A program made the position numbers and the translations under genes. A stretch of DNA of 42,190 nucleotides, from NCBI GenBank assembly GCA_016201765.1, contig JACQCE010000076.1:1-42190 (forward strand). The letters run 5' to 3'. Numbering within the stretch: the first letter of the stretch is position 1; every line of letters begins with the position of its first letter. This DNA comes from Nitrospirota bacterium. Lineage in GTDB: Bacteria; Nitrospirota; Nitrospiria; JACQCE01. Of the stretch, positions 17,605 to 25,788 are shown one piece after another. The notes under the pieces were generated by a model, which made no database searches, was not told the origin of the DNA, and worked only from the letters and a program-made list of their open reading frames with translations.

Positions 17605-18635
17605 GCGACATGGAACTGTCGTTCAGCCATCTCCTCACGGGCTCGCTCCTGCGGGCGCTGGCGCTGATTCCGCTCATTGTGATGATGGGCTGGCTTGGTT
17701 TTTTGGCCGTGGTCGTCCGATCGGACGGCCTTGGCGTGCCGGGGGAGGGTCGGCGGCTCGTGAAGCGGTGGGATCGTTGGCTGGCCATCGGGACGCTGAG
17801 TGTAATTCCGGTGGTCTTGGTCGTCGGATTCGCCCATCAATCGATGATGATGAGCCGCCGCTCGTTGGGTGAACTGGGTCCATTCCTCTGGCCGATTCTG
17901 ACGCAGACGCATCTCGGCCGCGTGGCGATCGGCCAGGCGCTGTTGTGGATGGGTCTGGTGTGGGTCTGGAGCCGTGGCCGGATGGAAGCCGATCCTCTGC
18001 CCGATACAATAGACCGGCGCCTCGGCCTGCTGCTCGGCCTGGGCGCGCTCTTCTGCCTGACCCAGTCGCTGACCGGTCACGCGGCCGATCGGGGCGACTG
18101 GTCGGTGGACGTGCTGGCTGACTGGTTCCATCTGCTGGCCGTTTCGTTCTGGGCCGGCGGCGTCGTCCCACTCGCCCTGCTGGTGCCGGCGTTGATGCGA
18201 CGGTGCGGGCCGGTCGAAGCGAAGGCGGTGCTCATTCGTGCGCTGGAGCGGTTTTCTCCCCTGGCGATGACGTGTGTGGCGGTGCTGGTGTCCGCCGGCC
18301 TCTTCAATGCGTTCCGGCGTGGCGTCACGCTGCCGACGCTGGTGGACTCGACCTATGGCGGGATGCTGGCGCTGAAAATTGCCTTGACGGTGGTGGCAGT
18401 CGGACTGGGTGGGGTGAGCCGGTTTGTGGTGCTGCCGCGCCTGCGTCGAAACGCCCCAACGGATCAAACCTCCGGGACGTCACTGTTCCGGCGCGCCATC
18501 TCCGCTGAGGCCGGCGTGACGGCGATCGTGATACTGCTTGCGGCCATCCTCACGCAGACGCCGCCGTCCGGCACCGTCTCCATGACGACGGCCCCCATGC
18601 ATCATCCCCCCATGGAGCATCAGCAGGCCCGGTGA
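17601..18635 (+). CDS. CopD family membrane protein
   Basis: Multi-TM; LADWFHLLAVSFWAGGVVPLAL and ALERFSPLAMTCVAVLVSAGLFNAF motifs; overlaps copC. Confidence 0.88.
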   Translation: MSDMELSFSHLLTGSLLRALALIPLIVMMGWLGFLAVVVRSDGLGVPGEGRRLVKRWDRWLAIGTLSVIPVVLVVGFAHQSMMMSRRSLGELGPFLWPILTQTHLGRVAIGQALLWMGLVWVWSRGRMEADPLPDTIDRRLGLLLGLGALFCLTQSLTGHAADRGDWSVDVLADWFHLLAVSFWAGGVVPLALLVPALMRRCGPVEAKAVLIRALERFSPLAMTCVAVLVSAGLFNAFRRGVTLPTLVDSTYGGMLALKIALTVVAVGLGGVSRFVVLPRLRRNAPTDQTSGTSLFRRAISAEAGVTAIVILLAAILTQTPPSGTVSMTTAPMHHPPMEHQQAR

Positions 18636-18762
18636 AAAAGTCCATCTGCTGCGTTCTCGGCCCTTCGGGAATCCTCACGTACAACACAGTACGCTCCGGT
18701 TCTCTCAGGGCCTGCGGCCTCGGGGCACCCGCGTCAGCGGGTCGTGGAACTTTTTGACCGGC
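18632..18762. repeat. dispersed palindromic repeat family 2, copy 2 (inverted relative to copy 1)
   Basis: tgaaaaagtccatctgctgcgttctcgg ... cctgcggcctcggggcacccgcgtcagcgggtcgtggaactttttga. Confidence 0.8.
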
Positions 18763-18797
18763 CTGCCTGCAGACGCGTTATTCAACACCCTGTTAGA

Positions 18798-19391
18798 TCA
18801 TTGCGGTGGCGTCAGGAGTTCAGCCACCGCGCGGCGCAATTCGTCTTCATCCAGGCTTGATCGAATGGCGTCGGCCATCCGGCGGTCGACGGCGATGTCC
18901 ATCCCGTGGGTCGATTCGATCGGCTCGTCACGGGCGAGCCGGTCCATGAACTCGTCATACCGGCGCTGGTGCGCGAGCGTCAGCCAGCCGTCGCCCATCA
19001 GCTCCGCCTCCCACTGTGTCCGGGCCGCGCTCTTGACCGGCCGGTGTTCGGCGATTGCCTGCTGTGCGTCGGTCCAGAAGAGTCTCGGCCCCTGACCGAT
19101 CTTGAGGAAGATCGGCTCGAGTCCGCGCCGGACGGCCGCCGGCTCGACCCTGTGCGGGCGCAGAATCTCCCAGGCGCGTTTGCGCGCCTCCTCCATCGTC
19201 TCCTGCGGCGCCTCCGCGATCGTCAGCACCGCCTCCGCCAGTTGCGCGCGCTCGGTTGATGAGAGGTCGGCCGGATTGAACGAAGCCTGATGCGGCGGGC
19301 GAAACGGTCCGGCAACCCATGCCGCGATCAGCACCACCGGCAGCGAGGCGATGATCGCCGCCAACAGGCCCGGACGGGGGAGGGGCTTCAT
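18798..19391 (-). CDS. hypothetical membrane-anchored protein
   Basis: N-terminal TM, 4-nt overlap with the NtrC-type regulator stop. Confidence 0.6.
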   Translation of the reverse strand: MKPLPRPGLLAAIIASLPVVLIAAWVAGPFRPPHQASFNPADLSSTERAQLAEAVLTIAEAPQETMEEARKRAWEILRPHRVEPAAVRRGLEPIFLKIGQGPRLFWTDAQQAIAEHRPVKSAARTQWEAELMGDGWLTLAHQRRYDEFMDRLARDEPIESTHGMDIAVDRRMADAIRSSLDEDELRRAVAELLTPPQ

Positions 19392-20818
19392 GCGGCGGGC
19401 GATTGGTCCTGCGCGGACAAGCCCAGCCGGCGGATTTTCAGGCGTAGAGTTTTGTAATCGATCTGCAGGAGCTTGGCCGCCTTCACCCTGTTCCAGTCGG
19501 TGGCCCGGAGGGCGTCGAGAATCGCCCGTTTCTCCGCTTCCTCGGCCGCCTGCCGGCTGACATCCATCAGTGAGTCATGCGACGGTGGGGAGGGGGGCGG
19601 GGGCGGAACAGGGGAAGCGGATTGAAGGAGCGGTGCGGATTGCGGCGCCGCCGTGACGGGATGGATGTGGAGCTCGTGCGGCGTGATGACCGAACCGTCG
19701 GAGAGGATCACGGCCCGTTCGAGGAGGTTCTCCAGCTCCCGGACGTTGCCCGGATAGTCGTACTGGGTCAGGAGGGCGACGGCGTCGGGGGAGAGCGTCA
19801 TCCGTCGTTTGCCTTCCGTGTGAAATTTCTCCAGGAAATAATCGGCCAGCAGCGGAATGTCCTCCTTGCGCTCCCTCAACGGCGGCAGGGTGAGGGGGAC
19901 GATGTTGAGCCGGTAGTAGAGATCCTCGCGGAAACGGCCGGCCCGGACTTCGTCGCGCAGCGGTTTGTTCGTCGCGGCGAGAATCCGGACGTCGACCCGG
20001 TGGGTGCGCGTGCCGCCGAGCCGTTCGAACTCCTTCGACTGGAGCACGCGGAGCAGCTTGCCCTGGATCTCGGCGGTCAATTCGGCCACCTCGTCGAGGA
20101 ACAGCGTCCCCCGGTCGGCCAGCTCGAACCGGCCCGCCTTCGCCCCGGTCGCGCCGGTAAACGCGCCCTTCTCGTAGCCGAAAAATTCGCTTTCCATGAT
20201 GCTGTCCGGGATCGCCGCGCAGTTGACCGCGATGAACGGCGCCTCCCGCCTCGGGCTCATCTGATGAATAATCCGGGCCACCAGCTCCTTGCCGGTCCCC
20301 GTTTCCCCATCGATCAGCACCGTGGCCTTGTCGTCCTGGGCGATTTTGGCCATCATCTTGTAGATTTTCCGCATCACCTCGCTGCGGCCGATCAGCGTGG
20401 AGGCCGCCAGGCGCAGCCCCAGCTCCTCGCGCAGATAGACGTTCTCCCGGCTGAGCTCCAGGTGCTTCATCGCCCGCTGGACGGCGATCAGCAGCTCCTC
20501 CTTGGAGAAGGGCTTGGTCACGTAGTCGAAGGCGCCGTGGCGCATGGCGTTGACGGCCGTCTCGATCGTCCCGTAGGCCGTCATGATGATGACCGTCAGA
20601 TCGGGATGAATTTTCCTCAACTCGCGCAGCAATTCGACGCCGTCCATGCCGGGCATTTTCAGATCGCAGATCACCAGATCGAACGACTGGCGCTGCGCCA
20701 GCGCCAGGGCCTGCGCGGGCTGGGTGTGCGTGGTGACGTCGAACCCCTCGTGGGTCAGGATTTCGCCCAGAATGCCGGCCTGCACCGGCTCGTCATCGAC
20801 AATGAGGACGTTATGCAC
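19388..20818 (-). CDS. sigma54-dependent NtrC-family response regulator (GTG start)
   Basis: [15 protein letters not shown] receiver; [26 protein letters not shown] (sigma54 contact), C-terminal Fis-type HTH. Confidence 0.95.
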   Translation of the reverse strand: MHNVLIVDDEPVQAGILGEILTHEGFDVTTHTQPAQALALAQRQSFDLVICDLKMPGMDGVELLRELRKIHPDLTVIIMTAYGTIETAVNAMRHGAFDYVTKPFSKEELLIAVQRAMKHLELSRENVYLREELGLRLAASTLIGRSEVMRKIYKMMAKIAQDDKATVLIDGETGTGKELVARIIHQMSPRREAPFIAVNCAAIPDSIMESEFFGYEKGAFTGATGAKAGRFELADRGTLFLDEVAELTAEIQGKLLRVLQSKEFERLGGTRTHRVDVRILAATNKPLRDEVRAGRFREDLYYRLNIVPLTLPPLRERKEDIPLLADYFLEKFHTEGKRRMTLSPDAVALLTQYDYPGNVRELENLLERAVILSDGSVITPHELHIHPVTAAPQSAPLLQSASPVPPPPPSPPSHDSLMDVSRQAAEEAEKRAILDALRATDWNRVKAAKLLQIDYKTLRLKIRRLGLSAQDQSPAA

Positions 20819-22373
20819 GGCGGGGCTCCGTCTCGACCGGCAGGAGGAGGGTGAAGGTCGAGCCATTGCCCGGCTGGCTGGCCACTTCGATCCGCCCCTC
20901 GTGATGCTGGACGATCTGCTCCACCATCGACAGCCCCAGGCCGAAACCCCGTTGTTTGGTGGTGTAGTAGGGATCGAAGAGACGGGGGAGGTGTTCCGGC
21001 GCAATGCCGCAGCCGGTGTCCTTGACGGCGATCGCGACGAACGAAGGGGCGCCCGCGCTCCCCCCCGTTCCATCAACCCCATCAACCAGGGCGGTGGACA
21101 GCTCCAGCTCGCCGCCGCCGGGCATCGCCTGCAAGGCATTGATCATCAGATTCAGCAGCGCCTGCCGCAACTGGTGGTAGTCGACCGACAGCTTGGGCAG
21201 CGCGCGGTCCAGGCGGCGGTGGATCTTCACGCGTTGTTGCTCGGCCTGTGGCGCGATCGACGTCACCGTCTCATCGATCAGATCGTTCACGTCGGTCGGC
21301 CGGCGCGAGAGCGTGGGCGGTTTGGCGGAGCGGAGAAACCCCTCCACGATCTGATTCAGCCGGTCGACTTCGTTGGTGATGTTGGACGAGAGTTCGATGA
21401 ATTTCCGCCTCGCCTCCGGATCCAGGGGCGCAAAGCGGTCCCGCAGGTGGTCGATCGTCAGTCCGATGCTGTTGAGCGGATTTTTGATCTCGTGCGCCAC
21501 GAGCGCGCCGAGCTGGCCGGCGATCTCCAGTTTTTTGAGCCGCTTCTGGGTTTCCTCCAGCCGGCTGATGCCGTCCGCCATCCGGTTGAACGCGGTCATC
21601 AACACGCCGATCTCATCCTTGCGCGACTCATCCAGGCGCGTCTGGAGCCTGCCCTCGCCGATCCGGCGGGCGGCCTGCACCAACTCCCCGATCGGCTTCG
21701 TGACGTTCTTCGCCAGCGACAGGGAGAAGATCAAGCCGAGCAGCAACAGGCCGCCGGCGGAAATCATGTCCCAGAACCTGATTTTGGCCAGCAGGGCTTC
21801 TTCTGCGTTCATCGACATCTCGATCCGCCCGAACCCGAGTAACCGCCCCTGTTGATAGACGGGGAAGGTGAGCAACAGGAGCGTGTCCCGCCCCCGGGTC
21901 AGCAGGCGCGTGTCAATTTCATTCAACTGCCTGAAGACGAACGTGGTCTCGTCGATCCGCTCGTCCGCGGGCAGCAGACGGCCCTCGCGCCGGCTCGGGT
22001 AGTCGATGGCCACCCTGTTGTCCAGGCCGATGAAGAACAGATCATGAATCCCTGCATTCTGGCCGTAGAGGTCCAGCCGGTCTTCCCCTTCGCTGAAGTG
22101 TTGAATAAATTGGCGAATGTCCTCTTTCTCATTCGGGAGCAGGCCGGTAAAATCCCGGTGCTCATTGTCGCCCAGGAGGGTCACCAGGTTCATCCGGACG
22201 GTTTTCCCAACCAGTTTGGCCCGTTGGCGGAGCTGGTCCGTGAGGATTTGCCGTTCGATTTGATAATTCAGAAAGAAAAAGAGGCCGGTCGTGGTCACCA
22301 GCATCGCCAGCATCACCCACGCCACCCGCCATCGATAGGACCAGACCAGCCGCATGTCGATCATTGTATGCAA
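20811..22373 (-). CDS. membrane sensor histidine kinase (HAMP, HisKA, HATPase)
   Basis: HAMP region, LGALVAHEIKNPLNSIGL H-box, GCGIAPEHLPRLFDPYYTTKQRGFGLGLSMV; overlaps regulator start. Confidence 0.93.
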   Translation of the reverse strand: MHTMIDMRLVWSYRWRVAWVMLAMLVTTTGLFFFLNYQIERQILTDQLRQRAKLVGKTVRMNLVTLLGDNEHRDFTGLLPNEKEDIRQFIQHFSEGEDRLDLYGQNAGIHDLFFIGLDNRVAIDYPSRREGRLLPADERIDETTFVFRQLNEIDTRLLTRGRDTLLLLTFPVYQQGRLLGFGRIEMSMNAEEALLAKIRFWDMISAGGLLLLGLIFSLSLAKNVTKPIGELVQAARRIGEGRLQTRLDESRKDEIGVLMTAFNRMADGISRLEETQKRLKKLEIAGQLGALVAHEIKNPLNSIGLTIDHLRDRFAPLDPEARRKFIELSSNITNEVDRLNQIVEGFLRSAKPPTLSRRPTDVNDLIDETVTSIAPQAEQQRVKIHRRLDRALPKLSVDYHQLRQALLNLMINALQAMPGGGELELSTALVDGVDGTGGSAGAPSFVAIAVKDTGCGIAPEHLPRLFDPYYTTKQRGFGLGLSMVEQIVQHHEGRIEVASQPGNGSTFTLLLPVETEPRRA

Positions 22374-22590
22374 TTCCGCCCGGGGGTTACAACACGCTCT
22401 CTCAGCCCATTACCAAGCAATCTTGGGGCCACGCAGCAGGCCCGCTCCCGTCACGCAGTGCGACCGGTCCGCCTCCGGATAGGGTGTGAATGCCTGAAAA
22501 TCGGGTCACACCTCCCTGCCCTGTGAGGGAAACCTGCCCGTTCACCCGTGTGGTGCAACCAAAACAGGCTTACAGATTCGATCTGATCAG

Positions 22591-22607
22591 TTGGTCTGCT
22601 CTTTGCA
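22591..22607 (+). promoter_or_regulatory. candidate sigma54 -24/-12 promoter
   Basis: TTGGTCTGCTCTTTGCA: GG-N10-GC spacing, TTGCA -12 box, upstream of the BON gene. Confidence 0.55.
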
Positions 22608-22667
22608 TTCCATCAATTGGGCAAGAAGGCGGATGACCAGCAGGCGCTACCACCAAGAGGATGCCCC

Positions 22668-23204
22668 ATGAGCCCGAACAGCCCGATAAGCAGCACGCGT
22701 GGTGTGATGATACTGATGGCGATCATGGCACTCTTCAACACGGCGCCGGCCTGGGCGGTGACCCCTGAGCCGGGCGATTTCTGGATTGAAACGACGCTCA
22801 AATCGTTGATGGAACACGAAGGCTATCTGGATGCCGGTCGGATCACGGTTTCGGCGCATGACGGATCGGTGCGACTCGATGGCCTGGCCCTGAGCCCGGA
22901 GGAAAAAGGAGCGGCCGAGCTGTTGGCCACGCAGGTGTCCGGGGTGACGGCGGTGATGAATAACATCCGGGTGGTCGAAGAGCTGAACCGGGATCTGGCC
23001 ATCGAACGGGAGAGCCGATCGACTCTTGAGGAAGCCCCGCTGCTTCATATCCGGGCGCTTCAGCTCTTCGTGAAGAACGGCCTCATCACGTTGCACGGGA
23101 TTGTCCCCAGCAAACAGGAACGACGATTGGCCTGCCGGTTCCTGACCATGCTGCCCGGGGTGGATGGCGTCATCGATCATCTTGAAGTGGTGCGTCACGC
23201 CTGA
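22668..23204 (+). CDS. exported BON-domain protein
   Basis: Signal peptide; two BON-like units (ITVSAHDGSVRLDGLALSPEEKGAAELLATQVSGVTAVMNNIRVV; LFVKNGLITLHGIVPSKQERRLACRFLTMLPGVDGVIDHLEVV). Confidence 0.85.
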   Translation: MSPNSPISSTRGVMILMAIMALFNTAPAWAVTPEPGDFWIETTLKSLMEHEGYLDAGRITVSAHDGSVRLDGLALSPEEKGAAELLATQVSGVTAVMNNIRVVEELNRDLAIERESRSTLEEAPLLHIRALQLFVKNGLITLHGIVPSKQERRLACRFLTMLPGVDGVIDHLEVVRHA

Positions 23205-23221
23205 AGGGGAGGGAACCGTCC

Positions 23222-23866
23222 ATGACCGCCATGTCAGAACGCAACGCCGTCATCGCCGTCTATCGCAATCACGAGCAGGCCAATGGCGCCGTCAGGACGC
23301 TGCTCCGGCAGAGCCCAGGGAGTCGTTTGTCCCTGGTGACCAGGGACCGGTTGGCCGGCGACCGGATCATGATCGATGATCACGGCGACGGCACGGTGTC
23401 GGCTTGGGGTAAATTGGGTGTTTTTGGGTCACATCTGTGGGGCCCGGGCCTGTGGGGAACGGTGATGGGATGGGCCTCGTTGTGGGTTCCCGGCCTCGGC
23501 CCATTGTTGATCGGCGGCCCGCTCGTCTCGCAGCTCCTGGGCGCGCATGACGGCGCGGCCGTCTTCGGCCCCCTGACGCCGGTGGGCGTCAGCCTGTACC
23601 GGATCGGCGTGTCGAAAAACGGAATCCGCCGGTACGAAGAGGCGATCCGAAAAAACCGGTACCTGCTGGTGGTGCAGGGCCGCCCGGATGAGGTCGTGCT
23701 GGCCGGACGGCGGCTGTCGGCCACCGACGCGGAGATTATTGCACTCCATGCCCCGATGACGCCGGTGTGGCATCGGTCGAAACCGGAGCGTGCGGGCGAG
23801 GAACTATCTGTCACAGCCGGCCGCACCGACCAGCCGTTTCCTCTTGGAGAGTCCAGCGGGGCATAG
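23222..23866 (+). CDS. hypothetical, general-stress/DUF1269-like glycine-rich membrane segment protein
   Basis: AVIAVYRNHEQANGAVRTLL N-terminus, Gly-rich hydrophobic middle. Confidence 0.5.
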   Translation: MTAMSERNAVIAVYRNHEQANGAVRTLLRQSPGSRLSLVTRDRLAGDRIMIDDHGDGTVSAWGKLGVFGSHLWGPGLWGTVMGWASLWVPGLGPLLIGGPLVSQLLGAHDGAAVFGPLTPVGVSLYRIGVSKNGIRRYEEAIRKNRYLLVVQGRPDEVVLAGRRLSATDAEIIALHAPMTPVWHRSKPERAGEELSVTAGRTDQPFPLGESSGA

Positions 23867-23883
23867 CCCCAATCAGAGAAAAT

Positions 23884-23907
23884 CCTCAGCCCTCCCTCAG
23901 GCTGAGG
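23884..23907 (+). terminator. hairpin, probable terminator
   Basis: CCTCAGCC ctccctca GGCTGAGG, after stop at 23866. Confidence 0.4.
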
Positions 23908-23967
23908 AGAGCCGGCGGCGCGGTGATCGACACCCGGAGATGGTCACCGTGCCGTCGGCATTTCCCG

Positions 23968-23997
23968 TTGACACCTCTTTCAGCGCTTTGATACGAT
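23968..23997 (+). promoter_or_regulatory. candidate sigma70 promoter for tRNA-Gly transcript
   Basis: TTGACA - 18 nt - TACGAT. Confidence 0.5.
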
Positions 23998-24092
23998 GCC
24001 GTTCGCTTGTCGTCTGCGGGAGGGTCGCCCTGGCAAGGTGATGCCCCGCAGGTATTGTTCTGGTGGTTTCGCTCTTTAGTCAATCTACGGAC

Positions 24093-24167
24093 GCGGGAAT
24101 AGCTCAGCGGTAGAGCATCGCCTTGCCAAGGCGGGGGTCGCGGGTTCAAATCCCGTTTCCCGCTCCA
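24093..24167 (+). tRNA. tRNA-Gly (anticodon GCC), CCA encoded
   Basis: GCGGGAATAGCTCAGCGGTAGAGCATCGCCTTGCCAAGGCGGGGGTCGCGGGTTCAAATCCCGTTTCCCGCTCCA cloverleaf. Confidence 0.96.
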
Positions 24168-24217
24168 ATTTTTTGTCCGCTTAACCGCGGACAAAAAATT
24201 GGTCCCGAAGCGAAGCT

Positions 24218-24320
24218 GAGGGACCATGATTCTTGTTTCAATCAGCGTATACGTGTTTTAGCCTAAGCCCTTCAGCCGAGGGACCATGACGGTTGTTTCC
24301 ATCACCGTATCGTCTGGTAG
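24218..24320 (+). repeat. two copies of GAGGGACCATGATTCTTGTTTCAATCACCGTATACG-type repeat
   Basis: Copies at 24218-24261 and 24278-24320; related copies at 25279-25323 and 25388-25431. Confidence 0.8.
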
Positions 24321-24351
24321 TAAAAATTGTTTCCCCTCGGTCGCCCTCCCA

Positions 24352-24693
24352 ATGAAAATTATCGCGGACAGATTAACGCTTGCCGAGCTGAAGGAAATGG
24401 CCGCCAATAGATTTGGTGATCTTGTCAAAGCAGTCGTTGATGTTGACCGGGAACTCGTCGCCGTTGATGCCGAGCTTCATGCCGATTTGGAGGCGTGTTT
24501 ATTGCAGGACGGATCAAAGCAGAGAAACCTTTGGGGGATCAATCTCTACCCGGAGATCTCGGGCGATGAGTGGGTTGAGTTTGATTCGATGATCAACGTT
24601 CGTCCATCGCAGGGGAATCGCAGTCGCGGGGTTGAGAATAAAGAGATGCGAAACACGATCGTTCGGATTGTCAACCAACGGATTGTCCGATGA
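24352..24693 (+). CDS. DUF5674-family protein
   Basis: MKIIADRLTLAELKEMAANRFGDLVKAVVDVDRELVAVDAELHADLE...WGINLYPEISGDEWVEFDSMINVRPSQGNRSRGV; ATG 24352 in frame with ORF start 24286. Confidence 0.7.
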   Translation: MKIIADRLTLAELKEMAANRFGDLVKAVVDVDRELVAVDAELHADLEACLLQDGSKQRNLWGINLYPEISGDEWVEFDSMINVRPSQGNRSRGVENKEMRNTIVRIVNQRIVR

Positions 24694-25043
24694 GCCTGAT
24701 GCACCGGGAACTGGCCGCGGGACGCTGGAATGCCCTGTCCTTGCTTGAGCAGATGGGTCATGTCGGCAGTGAAGTGGAACGGGCGCTCCAATGGAAGAAA
24801 AAAAACAACCCCGAATATTGCCTGCGGGCTCTGGAGCGGGCGTTGGAGTTGTTGGATCTCACGTTGGGCAGCCCCAAGAACCGGTTTCGTCTGAAAGAAA
24901 TCGCCCGAACCAGAGAAGTTCTGGTGGATTATTTTTATGGGGAGAACCAGTTCCTGACCTCCGCGGAGTTTTTGAGCAGGTATTTTTTGCAATTTGCCAT
25001 TGCGGCTCGCCAGGGCACGGCCGTTGTCCCGCCATCACGGTGA
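24690..25043 (+). CDS. hypothetical small all-alpha protein
   Basis: ATGA overlap with DUF5674 gene; HRELAAGRWNALSLLEQMGHVGSEVERALQW...RALERALELLDLTLGSPKNRFRLKEIARTREVLVDYF. Confidence 0.65.
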   Translation: MSLMHRELAAGRWNALSLLEQMGHVGSEVERALQWKKKNNPEYCLRALERALELLDLTLGSPKNRFRLKEIARTREVLVDYFYGENQFLTSAEFLSRYFLQFAIAARQGTAVVPPSR

Positions 25044-25221
25044 GCGCAGCCTTGATCGCTTTGCGGGTTCAAATCCCGTTTCCCGCTCCATTTTGTATAC
25101 CTGTTCAACTCGATTGAACGGGATTTGATCCGAGCGGAAGGCGCTGGCGCGCAGCATCAAAGGGTGTGCCATCCGGCCCACTCCGGCACAAATCTCCTTC
25201 GGCCTAGGGCCTCAGGACACG

Positions 25222-25431
25222 CCGTTTCCCGCTCCAAATTTTCCTGCAAGGAAAATTTGGCCCCGAGACCGTGAGGTCGAGGGGCCATGATTTTTTGCTT
25301 CAATCACCGTATACGTTCTTTAGTCCCCCCAAGGCCATCGGTAGTGAGAATCGGATGTTGCCTCTCATCTCCGATTCGAGGTAAACCGAGGGGCTATGAT
25401 TCTTGTTTCCATCACCGTATACGTTCTTTAA
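25222..25431 (+). repeat. third tRNA-Gly 3' end fragment (25222-25236) plus hairpin and two more repeats
   Basis: CCGTTTCCCGCTCCA then AAATTTTCCtgcaaGGAAAATTTGG and GAGGGGCCATGATTTTTTGCTTCAATCACCGTATACGTTC. Confidence 0.75.
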
Positions 25432-25568
25432 TCTTCCGCTCAGGCTGGTCTGTGCACTCCCCCCACCGAGGGTATCCCCCGATTGTGTCACAATTGTGTC
25501 ACGACTTGCGGTTTCCAGCGCCTTCACTACCCGGAGAGGAGGCGTGCAGGTTACTGCATGGAAAGGTG

Positions 25569-25707
25569 GGTAGTGGGCCAGTTTGATGGATTCCACCGTG
25601 GCAAAAATGGGGACACGTCCCAATTTCCTCGTGCGACGCACGGCACGCAACGAAATTGGGACGTGTCCCTATTTTTGAGCCGGTCGCGGTGAAACTGGCC
25701 CACTACC
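25569..25707 (+). mobile_element. MITE-like element copy A (139 nt)
   Basis: 16-bp TIR GGTAGTGGGCCAGTTT/AAACTGGCCCACTACC; 8-bp TSD GAAAGGTG (25561-25568 and 25708-25715); internal 18-bp palindrome. Confidence 0.88.
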
Positions 25708-25722
25708 GAAAGGTGCTGCGCA

Positions 25723-25752
25723 TTGACAGGAAAGACCGGCATTGTTTAAAAT
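25723..25752 (+). promoter_or_regulatory. candidate sigma70 promoter for marR
   Basis: TTGACA - 18 nt - TAAAAT. Confidence 0.65.
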
Positions 25753-25762
25753 GGAAGTGATA

Positions 25763-25776
25763 TTTTGTATACAAAA
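25763..25776. promoter_or_regulatory. candidate MarR-type operator
   Basis: Perfect 14-bp palindrome TTTTGTATACAAAA just downstream of the -10 box. Confidence 0.6.
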
Positions 25777-25788
25777 CATTTACGCCTC

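Larger units (their letters stand above)
24168..25090 (+). mobile_element. putative mini-island bounded by 28-bp duplication of the tRNA-Gly 3' end
   Basis: GCGGGTTCAAATCCCGTTTCCCGCTCCA at 24140-24167 and exactly at 25063-25090; two overlapping genes inside; no integrase. Confidence 0.65.

Noticed and set aside
23886-24227. 113-aa minus-strand ORF with [24 protein letters not shown]
   Set aside because: It is the antisense translation of tRNA-Gly and flanking hairpin, a well-known spurious ORF type.
24218-25431. CRISPR array
   Set aside because: Four related ~44-nt repeats are irregularly spaced (~60 nt to ~1 kb), with genes between them and no cas genes.
25482-25502. ATTGTGTCACA ATTGTGTCAC short tandem repeat as iterons/operator
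   Set aside because: Only two units with no adjacent gene start; insufficient evidence.
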